Part shown: positions 21,161 to 29,939 of the stretch, one piece after another
Numbering within the stretch: position 1 is the stretch's first letter
How the letters are laid out: each line of letters begins with the position of its first letter
DNA from: Actinomycetota bacterium
Lineage (GTDB): Bacteria; Actinomycetota; Nitriliruptoria; Nitriliruptorales; JAHWKO01
Direction of reading: 5' to 3'
DNA: 64,000 bases
NCBI GenBank assembly: GCA_019347675.1
Contig: JAHWKW010000016.1
Span: 1 to 64,000 of the forward strand
Notes under the pieces: generated by a model
Databases searched by the model: none
Seen by the model: the letters and a program-made list of their open reading frames with translations, nothing else
Told to the model about the DNA's origin: nothing
Position numbers and translations under genes: made by a program

Positions 21161-21706
21161 GTGGATCAGCAGCGCTACCGCGCGGTCGCGGCCGAACTCG
21201 CCCCCGCGCTCAACCGGCACCTCACCGAACTCCTCGACGACCTGGTCGAGGGCCTCGCTGAGCAGGCTCCGCAGGCAACGCTGTGGTCGGACGGCCAACG
21301 CGAGCAGATCCGGGAAGGGATCCGTCAGGTGCTGCTGGGGCTGCTGCGGTTCCTGAGGATCGGAGATCTCGAGGCACACCAGTGCGAGCGGCTGCGGCGC
21401 GTGGTGGCCGCGCCCGTGCCCGGCCTGGACCCCGCCCACGCCGGAGACGTGCCCCGAGTGCTGCGGATGGACGCGCTCGACGTGGCCGCGCGGCTGCTCG
21501 GCCCGTGGCTCACCGACGAACGTCGCCGGGTCCTCGATCACGAACTCGAGCGGTACTTCTCGATCCTGCACCCGCCCGACCCTCGCGTGGGTCGCTCGTT
21601 GCCCGAACTCGACCAGTGGCTGGCTCGCATCGCAGCGGAGGGCACCGACCTGGGACCTGCGCCCGGCTCCCGGTCTGGCACCATCGGTCGAGTCAGGAGC
21701 AGCTGA
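21161..21706 (+). CDS. Hypothetical helical protein
   Basis: I do not recognise this 181-residue protein. It appears all-helical and charged (M-D-Q-Q-R-Y-R-A-V at the start, several E-R/L-R heptad-like stretches), without signal peptide or membrane helices. The GTG at 21161 was chosen because upstream in-frame sequence lacks coding character. It lies head-to-head with the stand-alone receiver and 23 bases before selA; being the receiver's partner is possible but unsupported. Confidence 0.55.
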   Translation: MDQQRYRAVAAELAPALNRHLTELLDDLVEGLAEQAPQATLWSDGQREQIREGIRQVLLGLLRFLRIGDLEAHQCERLRRVVAAPVPGLDPAHAGDVPRVLRMDALDVAARLLGPWLTDERRRVLDHELERYFSILHPPDPRVGRSLPELDQWLARIAAEGTDLGPAPGSRSGTIGRVRSS

Positions 21707-21729
21707 GTGGCACCCAGACCGCAGCAGCG

Positions 21730-23088
21730 ATGACCGATCTCTCGCGGCTCCCGCAGGTCGATGCGGTCCTCCGCGATCCGGCTGCGGCATCGATCGTCGC
21801 GACCTACGGGCGCCGCCCGTTCGCGGAGGCGGTCCGCCGGTCGGTGGACCAGGCACGTGAACGGGCACGGCGGGGCGGACCCGTGCCGGGTGTCGGCGAG
21901 GTCATCACCGCCGCGGCGCAGGACCTGGCCGCCCGACGGGCGGGACGGATCCGCCGGGTGCTGAACGCCACCGGAGTGATTCTGCACACCAACCTCGGCC
22001 GGGCACCGCTGTCCGCCGACGCCCGCGCGGCGATGGCGGAGGCCGCCGGGTACTGCACCGTCGAGTACGAGCTGGAACACGGCAGACGCGGATCGCGCAC
22101 CGCCGACCTGGGTCGGCTCGCCGCCGAAGCGTGCGACGCGGAAGCCGCGACCGTCGTGAACAACGGCGCCGGGGCGGTCGTGCTGGTTCTGGCCGCCCTC
22201 GCCGCGGGACGGGAAGCGATCGTCAGCCGCGGTGAGCTGGTCGAGATCGGTGGGTCGTTCCGCCTCCCGGACGTGATGGCCGGATCGGGTTCGACCCTGC
22301 GGGAGGTGGGGACGACCAACCGCACCCGGGCCGACGACTACCGTGACGCGGTCTGCGACCGCACCGGCGTGATCATGAAGATCCACCGGTCCAACTACCG
22401 GATCGTGGGGTTCGTGCAGCAACCTCGCGACGAGCAGATCGCCGCGGTCGCCCGCGAAGCCGGCGTGCCGTTCGTCCACGACATCGGTTCGGGTCTGATC
22501 CGTGACGTGGCGATCCCGGGTCTGCAGGGCGAGCCGTCGGCCGTCGCGGCGCTGGCCAGCGGCGCCGACCTGGTGTTGTTCAGCGGCGACAAGCTCCTCG
22601 GTGGCCCCCAGGCTGGGATCATCGCCGGTCGCGATGATCTGGTGCGGCGCTGCGCCAAGCACCCGCTGGCACGTGCGCTGCGCATCGACAAGTCCCGCCG
22701 CGCGGCCCTGGAGGTCACCCTCGAGGCACACGTGCGCAGCGACGTCCCCCTCGATCTGCCGGTCTGGGCGATGCTGACCGCCGACGTCGAGACGCTGCGC
22801 GACCGCGCCGCGCGGCTCGCCTCGCAGCTGGGCGTCCCGGCCCGGGAGGTCCAGACCGTGTCGACCACCGGTGGGGGATCGCTGCCGGGGAGCGAGCTCG
22901 AGTCGTGGGCGGTGGCGCTGGAGGTCTCCCAGCCCGACGAGCTCGCCGGCGAGCTCCGCGCCGGTGAACCCCCCGTGGTGGGCCGGGTTGAGGGCGGGAC
23001 GCTCCTGTTGGACCTGCGCACGATCGCACCGGCGCACGACGACCTGCTGGCCGAGGCGGTGCGGGCCGCCCTGCACGACCACGGGTGA
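21730..23088 (+). CDS. selA: L-seryl-tRNA(Sec) selenium transferase SelA
   Basis: PLP enzyme (452 residues) converting seryl-tRNA(Sec) to selenocysteinyl-tRNA(Sec) with selenophosphate. Signatures present: R-x-V-L-N-A-T-G-V-I-L-H-T-N-L-G-R-A-P-L, V-N-N-G-A-G-A-V, E-V-G-T-T-N-R-T, and the PLP lysine Lys288 in F-S-G-D-K-L-L-G-G-P-Q-A-G. Normal length. ATG 21730 gives the expected N-terminal helical domain; the open frame runs further upstream in another gene's shadow. The stop overlaps selB (GTGA). Confidence 0.96.
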   Translation: MTDLSRLPQVDAVLRDPAAASIVATYGRRPFAEAVRRSVDQARERARRGGPVPGVGEVITAAAQDLAARRAGRIRRVLNATGVILHTNLGRAPLSADARAAMAEAAGYCTVEYELEHGRRGSRTADLGRLAAEACDAEAATVVNNGAGAVVLVLAALAAGREAIVSRGELVEIGGSFRLPDVMAGSGSTLREVGTTNRTRADDYRDAVCDRTGVIMKIHRSNYRIVGFVQQPRDEQIAAVAREAGVPFVHDIGSGLIRDVAIPGLQGEPSAVAALASGADLVLFSGDKLLGGPQAGIIAGRDDLVRRCAKHPLARALRIDKSRRAALEVTLEAHVRSDVPLDLPVWAMLTADVETLRDRAARLASQLGVPAREVQTVSTTGGGSLPGSELESWAVALEVSQPDELAGELRAGEPPVVGRVEGGTLLLDLRTIAPAHDDLLAEAVRAALHDHG

Positions 23089-25013
23089 TACCGGCCGTGC
23101 ACGTCGTCGCCACCGCCGGCCACGTCGACCACGGCAAGTCCACGCTCCTGCGGGCGTTGACCACCATGGAGCCCGACCGGTGGGAGGAGGAACGCCGCCG
23201 CGGGCTCACGATCGACCTCGGCTTCGTGTGGACCGATCTCGACGTCCCCGACCACGACGCCCGACTGACCGTGGCGTTCGTCGACGTCCCCGGCCACGAG
23301 CGGTTCATCGCCAACATGCTTGCCGGCGCCGGGGCGGTGCAGCTGGCCCTGTTCGTGGTCGCTGCCGACGACGGCTGGTCGGCGCAGTCGCAGGAACACC
23401 TCGACATCCTCGACCTGCTCGGCGTCCGCGCCGCCGTGGTCGCCGTCACCAAGGCCGACCTCGCCGGCGACGAGCGGGCCGCAGCGGTCGCGGCGGACGT
23501 CAGCCGCCGGCTGGCGACCACCAGCCTGGCCGGGGCGCCGGTCGTGGTGGTCGACGGGGTCAGCGGCCGCGGCCTACCGCAGTTGCGCGCCACGCTCGCC
23601 CGGCGCCTCGCGCAGACCCCGGCTGCGGGCGACATCGGCCGTCCCCGGCTGTGGATCGACCGCTCGTTCACGATCACCGGTGCAGGGACGGTGACCACCG
23701 GGACGTTGGTGGGCGGCTGGCTGCGGGTCGGACAGGAGCTGGTCGCCTCCCCCGGTGGGCGCACCGTCCGGGTCCGTGGACTGCAGAGCCTGGGCGCGGA
23801 CGTCGCCGCGGCCGCCCCCGGCAGCCGCGTCGCGGTGAACCTGTCGGGGGTCGACCGTGACGAGGTCGGGCGGGGTGACGCGCTGGTGGGGCTCACGACC
23901 GGCGACGGCCGCCCGGCACCCGCCCGCACGGTCCGGGGAGCGTGGCGCGCCACCGCCACGCTGGACGCGTGGGTGCGGGCGCTGCCCGGCCACGAGGTGG
24001 GCCGCACCGGGGCGTGGCACCTGCACGTCGGCAGCGCGGAGGTGATCTCGACGGTCCACCCGCTGCTGCACGACGCGGCCGTCGATGGCCGCCCGGCGCA
24101 CATCCGCATCGAGCTCGAACGACCGCTGCCGCTCACGGCCGGTGACCGGTTCGTCCTGCGGGAGGCTGGCCGTCAAGCGACGCTGGGCGGAGGCACGGTG
24201 CTCGATCCCGACCCGCCCGGGACGATCCGCGGTCCCGACGCCCGCCTGGCTCGAGCAGCCGACCTGGACGCGGTCCGCGACGCACTCGGCGACGGCCGCG
24301 ACCCGCTGGTGCCGCTCCTGGCCGCGGCCGGGGGTGCGCGCCCCGCCGACCGTGCGGTGGCAGCAGCTGGTCACCCCCCGGGGCGGCCTCTGCCCGATGG
24401 GGCGGCGGCGGTGGCGGGGCACCTGACGAGCAACGAGGCGCTGTCGGGGTGGGCCGGGGCGGTGCTCGAGGCGGCCGGCGCCCGCCACGCCGCCGACCCG
24501 GGCGGGCGCGGCGCCGACCGGCGGGAGCTGGCCGCGGCCGCCCGCGAGGCGGGCTGTCCCGACAGCCTCGCGGCCGGGCTGGTGGACGCCCTGGCGGAGC
24601 GCGGCGCGCTGCACCGCGACGGGTCGTACTACACGCTCCCCGAGCACGCCTCCGTCCGTGACGAGGCCCGCGTGGAGCGGCGCCAGACGCTGCTGCGGGA
24701 GCTGGCCGCCGAACCCTTCTCGCCACCGCCGCTGGACGAGGCGGCGCGCCGCGCCGGGGTCGACCACGAGGAGATCAACGCGCTGGTGGCGCGGGGAGAG
24801 GTGGTGGTCACGGGCGGGCTGGCGTTCGCGCGTTCGGCCATCGACCTGGCCGTGCAGCGCCTGGCGCAACTCGACGAGCGCTTCACGACCGCCGAGGCCC
24901 GCGAGGCGCTGCGCACGAGCCGCAAGTACGCGGTCCCGCTCCTCGAGCACCTCGACGCGGTCGGGACGACCGAGTTCGACGGGCAGACGCGGCGCCTGCG
25001 CGTGTCGCACTAA
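23085..25013 (+). CDS. selB: Selenocysteine-specific elongation factor SelB
   Basis: GTPase (642 residues) delivering Sec-tRNA to UGA codons with a SECIS element. G1 G-H-V-D-H-G-K-S (12-19), G3 D-V-P-G-H near 66 and G4 T-K-A-D (122-125) are intact. EF-Tu-like domains II and III follow, then C-terminal winged helices ending in T-S-R-K-Y-A-V-P-L-L-E-H, the RNA-binding signature. A mid-protein stretch (about 400-480) is Ala/Gly/Arg-rich and weakly conserved. The start overlaps selA; GTG 23097 is an alternative four codons later. Neither selC nor selD is in the window. Confidence 0.95.
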   Translation: MIPAVHVVATAGHVDHGKSTLLRALTTMEPDRWEEERRRGLTIDLGFVWTDLDVPDHDARLTVAFVDVPGHERFIANMLAGAGAVQLALFVVAADDGWSAQSQEHLDILDLLGVRAAVVAVTKADLAGDERAAAVAADVSRRLATTSLAGAPVVVVDGVSGRGLPQLRATLARRLAQTPAAGDIGRPRLWIDRSFTITGAGTVTTGTLVGGWLRVGQELVASPGGRTVRVRGLQSLGADVAAAAPGSRVAVNLSGVDRDEVGRGDALVGLTTGDGRPAPARTVRGAWRATATLDAWVRALPGHEVGRTGAWHLHVGSAEVISTVHPLLHDAAVDGRPAHIRIELERPLPLTAGDRFVLREAGRQATLGGGTVLDPDPPGTIRGPDARLARAADLDAVRDALGDGRDPLVPLLAAAGGARPADRAVAAAGHPPGRPLPDGAAAVAGHLTSNEALSGWAGAVLEAAGARHAADPGGRGADRRELAAAAREAGCPDSLAAGLVDALAERGALHRDGSYYTLPEHASVRDEARVERRQTLLRELAAEPFSPPPLDEAARRAGVDHEEINALVARGEVVVTGGLAFARSAIDLAVQRLAQLDERFTTAEAREALRTSRKYAVPLLEHLDAVGTTEFDGQTRRLRVSH

Positions 25014-25047
25014 CCGTGGCGGGCGCCCGGACGCACGCAACGCCGAG

Positions 25048-25512
25048 TTACGGGGCGCGGACCTCGAACACGGCCTCGACCTCCACCGGGCTGTCGAGCG
25101 GCAGAACGGGGACGCCAACCGCCGAGCGGGCGTGCAGACCGTCGTCGCCGAGCACGTCGGCGACGAACTGGCTCGCCCCGTTGGCGACCAGATGCTGGTC
25201 GGTGAAGCCGGGGGCGCTGGCGACGTAGACGGTGAGCTTGACGATGCGGACACGGTCGAGGTCACCGTCAGCGGCAGCCCGGGCGATCGCCAGGACGTTG
25301 ATCGCGGCGGCGCGGGCCAGGTCGGCTCCGGCGTCGATGTCCAGGTCGGACCCGAGCTTGCCGGTCATGGACAGCGCCCCGTCGCTGAGCGGTAGCTGAC
25401 CGGCGGTGAAGAACAGCCCCCCGCCGGAGCGCCACAGTTGGTACGCGGCTGCCGGCGCGGGCGGCTGAGGCAAGGTCACGCCCCGCTCGCGTAGCTGTTC
25501 CTCGGCGGTCAC
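25048..25512 (-). CDS. RidA-family (YjgF/YER057c/UK114) protein
   Basis: 154 residues of the RidA superfamily, trimeric proteins that hydrolyse reactive enamines/imines; this longer branch (V-F-E-V-R at the end) is close to the actinobacterial group that includes Rv3678c. The arginine in H-A-R-S-A-V and the F-T-A-G-Q-L-P strand are typical. It lies at the left edge of the block conserved with mycobacteria and follows the upstream WhiB gene by 4 bases on the same strand. Confidence 0.88.
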   Translation of the reverse strand: MTAEEQLRERGVTLPQPPAPAAAYQLWRSGGGLFFTAGQLPLSDGALSMTGKLGSDLDIDAGADLARAAAINVLAIARAAADGDLDRVRIVKLTVYVASAPGFTDQHLVANGASQFVADVLGDDGLHARSAVGVPVLPLDSPVEVEAVFEVRAP

Positions 25513-25516
25513 CGGG

Positions 25517-25810
25517 TCAGCCCGCCTTCTCCGTGTCCAGCTCCGCGAGCATCGCCTGCCGCTCGGCCTCGCCCAGCCCGCCCCACACCCCGTACCGCTC
25601 CCCGCTGCGCAAGGCGTGATCCCGGCAGGGGATCAGGACCGGACAGGTGACGCAGATGCGTTTTGCGGCGGCCTCCCGCCGTTCACGGTCGCGTTTCGAC
25701 TCGGACGTCACCGGCCCGAAGAACAGCGCGGCGTCCCCGCCGCGGCAGGCGGCACGGCGCCCCCAGTCGGCATCACACGGATACAACGGTCCACCTCGTG
25801 GTCGCTGCAC
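25517..25810 (-). CDS. WhiB-family iron-sulfur transcription factor
   Basis: 97 residues. The cluster ligands are Cys22 (A-A-C-R), then C-V-T-C-P-V-x-x-x-C (Cys53, Cys56, Cys62), followed by G-V-W-G-G-L and a basic/helical tail. WhiB proteins bind a 4Fe-4S cluster and the sigma factor region 4. An additional cysteine (Cys12) precedes the usual set. The start is uncertain: a TTG eight codons later is possible. It appears to share a transcript with ridA. Confidence 0.9.
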   Translation of the reverse strand: MQRPRGGPLYPCDADWGRRAACRGGDAALFFGPVTSESKRDRERREAAAKRICVTCPVLIPCRDHALRSGERYGVWGGLGEAERQAMLAELDTEKAG

Positions 25811-25943
25811 TCGCGCGGTCGTCTCGAGACGGCCGCCCGACGTTGGGACGTCACGCTACGGCGCCCAGCTGCGGAAGGGAATAGCCGGCGCGCTTCCCAA
25901 TGGAAAGCGGTGCACCAACCAGCGCAAGCACCGGCGCAGCTGG

Positions 25944-27278
25944 TCAAGGAGTGGCGCCGACGGTCCGCTCGACGTCGTCGACGAGCAGGACCGCCCCGTC
26001 GGCACCGTGGATCCGCACCCGTGTTCCGGCCTTGATGCGGCCCCGGTCCTCGCCCATCCACCGGGCGCGCCACAACCCCCCCTCCACGAAGACGTGCCCC
26101 TCGGGGTTCATCGTCGAGCGCACCACCGCGACCCGGCCGACCAGCTCGTCGGCGGCGGCTGCCGCCCCGGGGCCCGCCTGCGCGCGCAAGACCACGGTCA
26201 TGACGATCCCGAAGAAGACCACCGAGCCGGCCACGACCGCGACGATCAGCCACGGGGACAGGTGCAGCAGCGGGGCGTCGGAGGCGTAGAAGAACCACGA
26301 CCCGGCCCCGAGCGCCACCGTCCCCGCCCCAGTGGGCACGCCCAACCCGGCGATGGCCAGGTCGACCGCCAGCAGCAGCATCCCGACGACGACCAGGGCG
26401 AGCGCCCACCACGCCACCGGCAGAACGATGACGCCGTAGACGGCGAGCGGGGCGAGCAGCAGCGCGGCCACGCCGGCGACACCGAACCCCGGCTGGAAGA
26501 CCTCGAACAGCAACAGCAGCACGGTCGCGACCACGACCAGGTACACGAACGACGGCGACAGCGCAGCGTGCAGCGTGCGGCGCAGCAGCCCGAGCTTGTG
26601 CAGCCGGACCGTCACCTCGTCGCTGCGCAACCTCAGGCTGCGCACCCCGGCCGCGGTCACGACCTGGCGGCCGTCGAGCTCCACGAGCAACGACTCGATC
26701 CCGTCGACCACCAGATCCACGACTCCGCGCTGTCTGGCCTGCGCCGCGGCGAGGCGTTGGGTCGCGATCTGGGCGAGGACCGCGTCGCCCCCCGGCGGCA
26801 GACGCGAACCGAGGTCGCCGACCGGCGCTCGTGCGCACGACATGGTGACCGTCACCGGGCAGGCCGGCCCGACCGTGGCCACGCTGGACGCGGCCCGGAT
26901 GTGCGCGGCCGCCAGCAGCAGCGCCCCTGCCCCGGCCGCTTCGCTGTCCGCCGGGCCGACCCAGACCGCCACCGGGACATCCGAGGACACCAGCGGCGCG
27001 ACGACGTCGTCCACGCGGATCGCGACGCCGGAGGGGGCGTCGATCGAGACGACCACCAGCTCCGCGTCGCGGCGGTTGGCGTCCGACACCAGATCGGCGA
27101 CGGCGGCGACCACGGGCGGGTCGACCGGGCCGGAGAACTCGATGATGTCGACCGTCCGCGCAGGCGGCTGGGCGCCGGCGGACCCCGCTGCCAGCCCGAC
27201 CAGGGCGACCAGCACGACCAGGAGGAGAACCGAGGAGGCACGCGACCGCATCGCCGAGAGGGTACGGGCCGCCGTCAC
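25944..27278 (-). CDS. NfeD-like membrane protein, protease serine absent
   Basis: 444 residues: signal/anchor (1-36), a ClpP-like serine-protease fold (about 42-215), four to five membrane helices (about 230-355) and an NfeD OB-fold at the C-terminus (about 370-440, V-G-R-V-A-V-V-R and V-R-I-H-G). NfeD proteins act with stomatins in membrane quality control. In active members the nucleophile sits in A-S-A-G-A; here the matching segment is A-A-G-A-G-A with Gly116, followed by the normal downstream pattern A-x-V-G-P-A-x-P-V. The protease half therefore looks inactive. An ATG at 27251 is another start. No stomatin gene follows in view. Confidence 0.85.
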   Translation of the reverse strand: MTAARTLSAMRSRASSVLLLVVLVALVGLAAGSAGAQPPARTVDIIEFSGPVDPPVVAAVADLVSDANRRDAELVVVSIDAPSGVAIRVDDVVAPLVSSDVPVAVWVGPADSEAAGAGALLLAAAHIRAASSVATVGPACPVTVTMSCARAPVGDLGSRLPPGGDAVLAQIATQRLAAAQARQRGVVDLVVDGIESLLVELDGRQVVTAAGVRSLRLRSDEVTVRLHKLGLLRRTLHAALSPSFVYLVVVATVLLLLFEVFQPGFGVAGVAALLLAPLAVYGVIVLPVAWWALALVVVGMLLLAVDLAIAGLGVPTGAGTVALGAGSWFFYASDAPLLHLSPWLIVAVVAGSVVFFGIVMTVVLRAQAGPGAAAAADELVGRVAVVRSTMNPEGHVFVEGGLWRARWMGEDRGRIKAGTRVRIHGADGAVLLVDDVERTVGATP

Positions 27279-27344
27279 CCGCCACGAACCACCGCCCCGC
27301 GGCGGCGTGCGACCGTTCGGGTACGCGGCGCGGCCGCGTGCGCC

Positions 27345-27350
27345 TAACCT
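27345..27350 (+). promoter_or_regulatory. Candidate -10 box for a leaderless transcript
   Basis: TAACCT ends 8 bases before the GTG at 27359, the spacing expected if transcription starts at or next to the start codon. No Shine-Dalgarno sequence precedes this GTG. Leaderless genes are frequent in actinobacteria. Confidence 0.4.
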
Positions 27351-27358
27351 GCGTCGCC

Positions 27359-28429
27359 GTGGCCACCACGACGACCCCTCCGGTTCCCCGTCCGGGGGTC
27401 CTCGACGGGTTCGACCAGCTGTTGTCGTCGCGCGTCGCGATCGTCACCGGCAAAGGCGGGGTCGGCAAGACCACCGTGGCGGCCACCCTCGCGCTCGCGG
27501 CCTCGGGGGCGGGCCGACGGACCCTGCTGGTCGAGGTCGAGGCCCGGCAGGCGTTCAGCCAGGTGTTCCGCACGGCCCGCTGGGACTACCGGGAACGCGA
27601 GTTCCGTCCCCGGCTCTTCGGGATCTCCGTGGACCCCGAGGAGTCGATGTACGAGTACCTCGAGACCTACTACGGCCTGAAACGGGTCCAGTGGATGATG
27701 TCGCGGACCAACGCCCTCGACTTCGTCACCGCTGCGGCACCGGGCCTGCGTGACCTGCTGTTGGTCGGGAAGCTGTACGAGCTCGAGAAGCGGCGTGGGG
27801 ACGACGGGCGCCCCGTCTACGACCTGATCGTGTTGGACGCGCCACCTGCGGGGCGGATCGTGCCCTTCCTCCAGGCTCCGGACGCGGTCACCGAGATCGT
27901 CCGGGTCGGACCGATCAGCCGGCAGTCGGAGAACATCACCCGGATGCTCGACGACCCGCGCCGCACGCGCGCGTTCGTGGTCACCCTCCTGGAGGAGATG
28001 CCGGTGACCGAGACGGTCGAGACGGTGCGGGCGCTCAGCGACGCCGGGATCGACACCGGTCCGGTCATCGCCAACCAGGTCATCCCCGCGCAGTTGGGGC
28101 CCGACGAGCTCGACGCGCTGCAGCGGCTCGGCCCCGCCGGTCTGGCCCGCCGCGCCGCCGAGGGCGGCGCCGACCTCGGCGAGGACGTCGCGGCGCAGAC
28201 CATCGAGCTCGCGAGCGCCCACCGTGAGCGGCTGGCGCTGCAGCAGCGGATGCGTGAGCAACTGCACCGCGAGGTCGACGAACGGGTGATCGAGCTGCCG
28301 CAGCTGACCGGGGCGAGGTTCGAGGAAGGCGACCTGGAGGTCCTCGCCGACGACCTCGCCGTCTCGGTCGGCGAACCCGGTCCCAAGGCCGGGCAGCACG
28401 AGGCCCGTCCCCGCGGGAGCGTTGCGTGA
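27359..28429 (+). CDS. ArsA/Get3-like ATPase, first of a pair
   Basis: 356 residues, homologous by content and context to Rv3679 of M. tuberculosis. Deviant Walker A G-K-G-G-V-G-K-T-T (signature Lys32, catalytic Lys37), switch II D-A-P-P-A-G-R. It forms part of a paired ATPase system of uncertain role in actinobacteria; the annotation 'anion transporter' is inherited from ArsA and no arsenite genes are near. GTG 27359 was preferred over GTG 27338 because of the -10-like box just upstream. The stop overlaps the second ATPase. Confidence 0.9.
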   Translation: MATTTTPPVPRPGVLDGFDQLLSSRVAIVTGKGGVGKTTVAATLALAASGAGRRTLLVEVEARQAFSQVFRTARWDYREREFRPRLFGISVDPEESMYEYLETYYGLKRVQWMMSRTNALDFVTAAAPGLRDLLLVGKLYELEKRRGDDGRPVYDLIVLDAPPAGRIVPFLQAPDAVTEIVRVGPISRQSENITRMLDDPRRTRAFVVTLLEEMPVTETVETVRALSDAGIDTGPVIANQVIPAQLGPDELDALQRLGPAGLARRAAEGGADLGEDVAAQTIELASAHRERLALQQRMREQLHREVDERVIELPQLTGARFEEGDLEVLADDLAVSVGEPGPKAGQHEARPRGSVA

Positions 28430-29595
28430 GCGAGCGCACCCGCGCCGACGGCCGCCAACACGACCTCGCCGACGAGGTCACCGGCGCCCACATCCTGGTG
28501 TGCACCGGAGCGGGAGGGGTCGGCAAGACCACGACGGCCGCGGCGCTGGGACTGGCCGGGGCGCGTGCCGGTCGACGCACGCTCGTGTTGACCATCGACC
28601 CGGCACGGCGGCTGGCGCAGTCGATGGGGATCGAAGAGCTGGGCAACACCCCCCAGCGCGTCCCGCTGGACGGCGGGGCGGGAGGCGGACAGCTGTGGGC
28701 GATGATGCTCGACATGCAGCGGACGTTCGACGATGTCCTCGACCGGCACGCGCCGACGCCCGAACGCGCCGACGCGATCCGGCGCAACCGCATCTACCAG
28801 ACGCTGTCGTCGACCCTGGCAGGGACCCAGGAGTACATGGCGATGGAGAAGCTGCACGCCCTCGACGAGGAGGGCGACTGGGATCTGCTCGTCGTCGACA
28901 CGCCCCCCACCCGCAACGCCCTGGACTTCCTCGATGCCCCACGGCGCATGACCGACTTCCTGGAGGGGCGACTGCTCAAGCTGTTCATCCGCCCCGGGAT
29001 GGCGGCGGGGCGGGGCATGGGCCGGCTGGTCGGGTTCGGGACGCAGAAGTTCATGCAGATCGCCGGGCGCGTCACGGGGATGGAACTGCTCGAGGACCTC
29101 GCCGACTTCTTCCGCAACTTCCAGGGGATGTACGAGGGGTTCAAGCAGCGCGCGCAGGAGGTCCGGGCGCTGCTGGAGGAGCCCGGTTCCCGGTTCGTGG
29201 TGGTCGCCACGCCGCAGCCCCCGCCACTGCGGGAAGCCCACTTCTTTCTCGATCGGCTGCAGCAGGAGGGGCTACACACCGCCGCGGTCGTGATCAACCG
29301 CATCCACCCGCACTGCGGCGGGTGGCCGCACCAGGAGGACGCCTGTCCTGACGCCGTCGTCCTGGAGGCGGTCGCGCAGGCCCAGCCCAACGACACGGAG
29401 GGCCGGGCGGTGGCCGGCGCGTTGCGGCTGCTGGCCGACACCAACAACCTGGCGACCCGCGAGCGCCGGGACGTGTCCGCGGCCCTGTACGGCGTCGCAC
29501 CGCCCCCGCTCGTCGAGGTGCCGCTGCTGCGTTCCGACGTGCACGACCTGGAGACCCTGGGCGAGATCGCGGACGCCCTCACCGACAGCGCGTAG
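28426..29595 (+). CDS. ArsA/Get3-like ATPase, second of a pair
   Basis: 389 residues, counterpart of Rv3680. Its P-loop is G-A-G-G-V-G-K-T-T (Lys34): the first, signature lysine of the deviant Walker A found in its partner (G-K-G-G) is replaced by alanine. Switch I-like D-P-A-R-R-L-A-Q and switch II D-T-P-P-T-R are present. A long helical segment (about 175-245, Met/Gly/Phe-rich) could bind a hydrophobic client, as in Get3. Translationally coupled to the first ATPase (GTGA), so a heterodimer is likely. Confidence 0.9.
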   Translation: MSERTRADGRQHDLADEVTGAHILVCTGAGGVGKTTTAAALGLAGARAGRRTLVLTIDPARRLAQSMGIEELGNTPQRVPLDGGAGGGQLWAMMLDMQRTFDDVLDRHAPTPERADAIRRNRIYQTLSSTLAGTQEYMAMEKLHALDEEGDWDLLVVDTPPTRNALDFLDAPRRMTDFLEGRLLKLFIRPGMAAGRGMGRLVGFGTQKFMQIAGRVTGMELLEDLADFFRNFQGMYEGFKQRAQEVRALLEEPGSRFVVVATPQPPPLREAHFFLDRLQQEGLHTAAVVINRIHPHCGGWPHQEDACPDAVVLEAVAQAQPNDTEGRAVAGALRLLADTNNLATRERRDVSAALYGVAPPPLVEVPLLRSDVHDLETLGEIADALTDSA

Positions 29596-29674
29596 CCGCT
29601 GTGCGCCGGCCCGCACCTCCCGCCGGGCGTGCAGCGCCTCGCCGGTGCCGGCGGGGCGGACGCTGTCGGCGGCT

Positions 29675-29932
29675 TCAGGACGCGGCTGCGGCGACCGCCT
29701 CGGATGACGTGGGGTACAGCCGGAGCAGCCGTCGGCGCTGCCTCTCGGTCAGCCCGCCCCACACGCCGAACTCGATCTGGTGAGCGATCGCGTACGACAG
29801 GCACTCTTGGCGCACGCAACACCGCTCGCAGACCCGCAGCGCCCGACGGCTCTGCTTGGCGCCACGGAAGAAGAACACCTCAGGATCGATGTCCCGGCAG
29901 CGGGCTCGGACCATCCACTGCGTGCTGGCCAC
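29675..29932 (-). CDS. whiB4: WhiB4-type iron-sulfur regulator
   Basis: 85 residues. Ligands Cys12, Cys35, Cys38 and Cys44 (C-E-R-C-C-V-R-Q-E-C), then F-G-V-W-G-G-L-T-E-R-Q-R-R. The F-F-R-G-A-K-Q stretch matches the F-V-R-G-A-A-Q of mycobacterial WhiB4, and gene position between the ArsA pair and ponA2 is the same. WhiB4 is a redox-sensitive regulator in M. tuberculosis. The reading frame is open further upstream, but GTG at 29932 follows GGGAGGGAGG and gives the family N-terminus. Confidence 0.9.
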   Translation of the reverse strand: MASTQWMVRARCRDIDPEVFFFRGAKQSRRALRVCERCCVRQECLSYAIAHQIEFGVWGGLTERQRRRLLRLYPTSSEAVAAAAS

Positions 29933-29939
29933 CGCGCAC

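Noticed and set aside
21707-21729. tRNA-Sec gene near selA
   Set aside because: The gap is 23 bases, and no long-variable-arm tRNA was seen around selA or selB.
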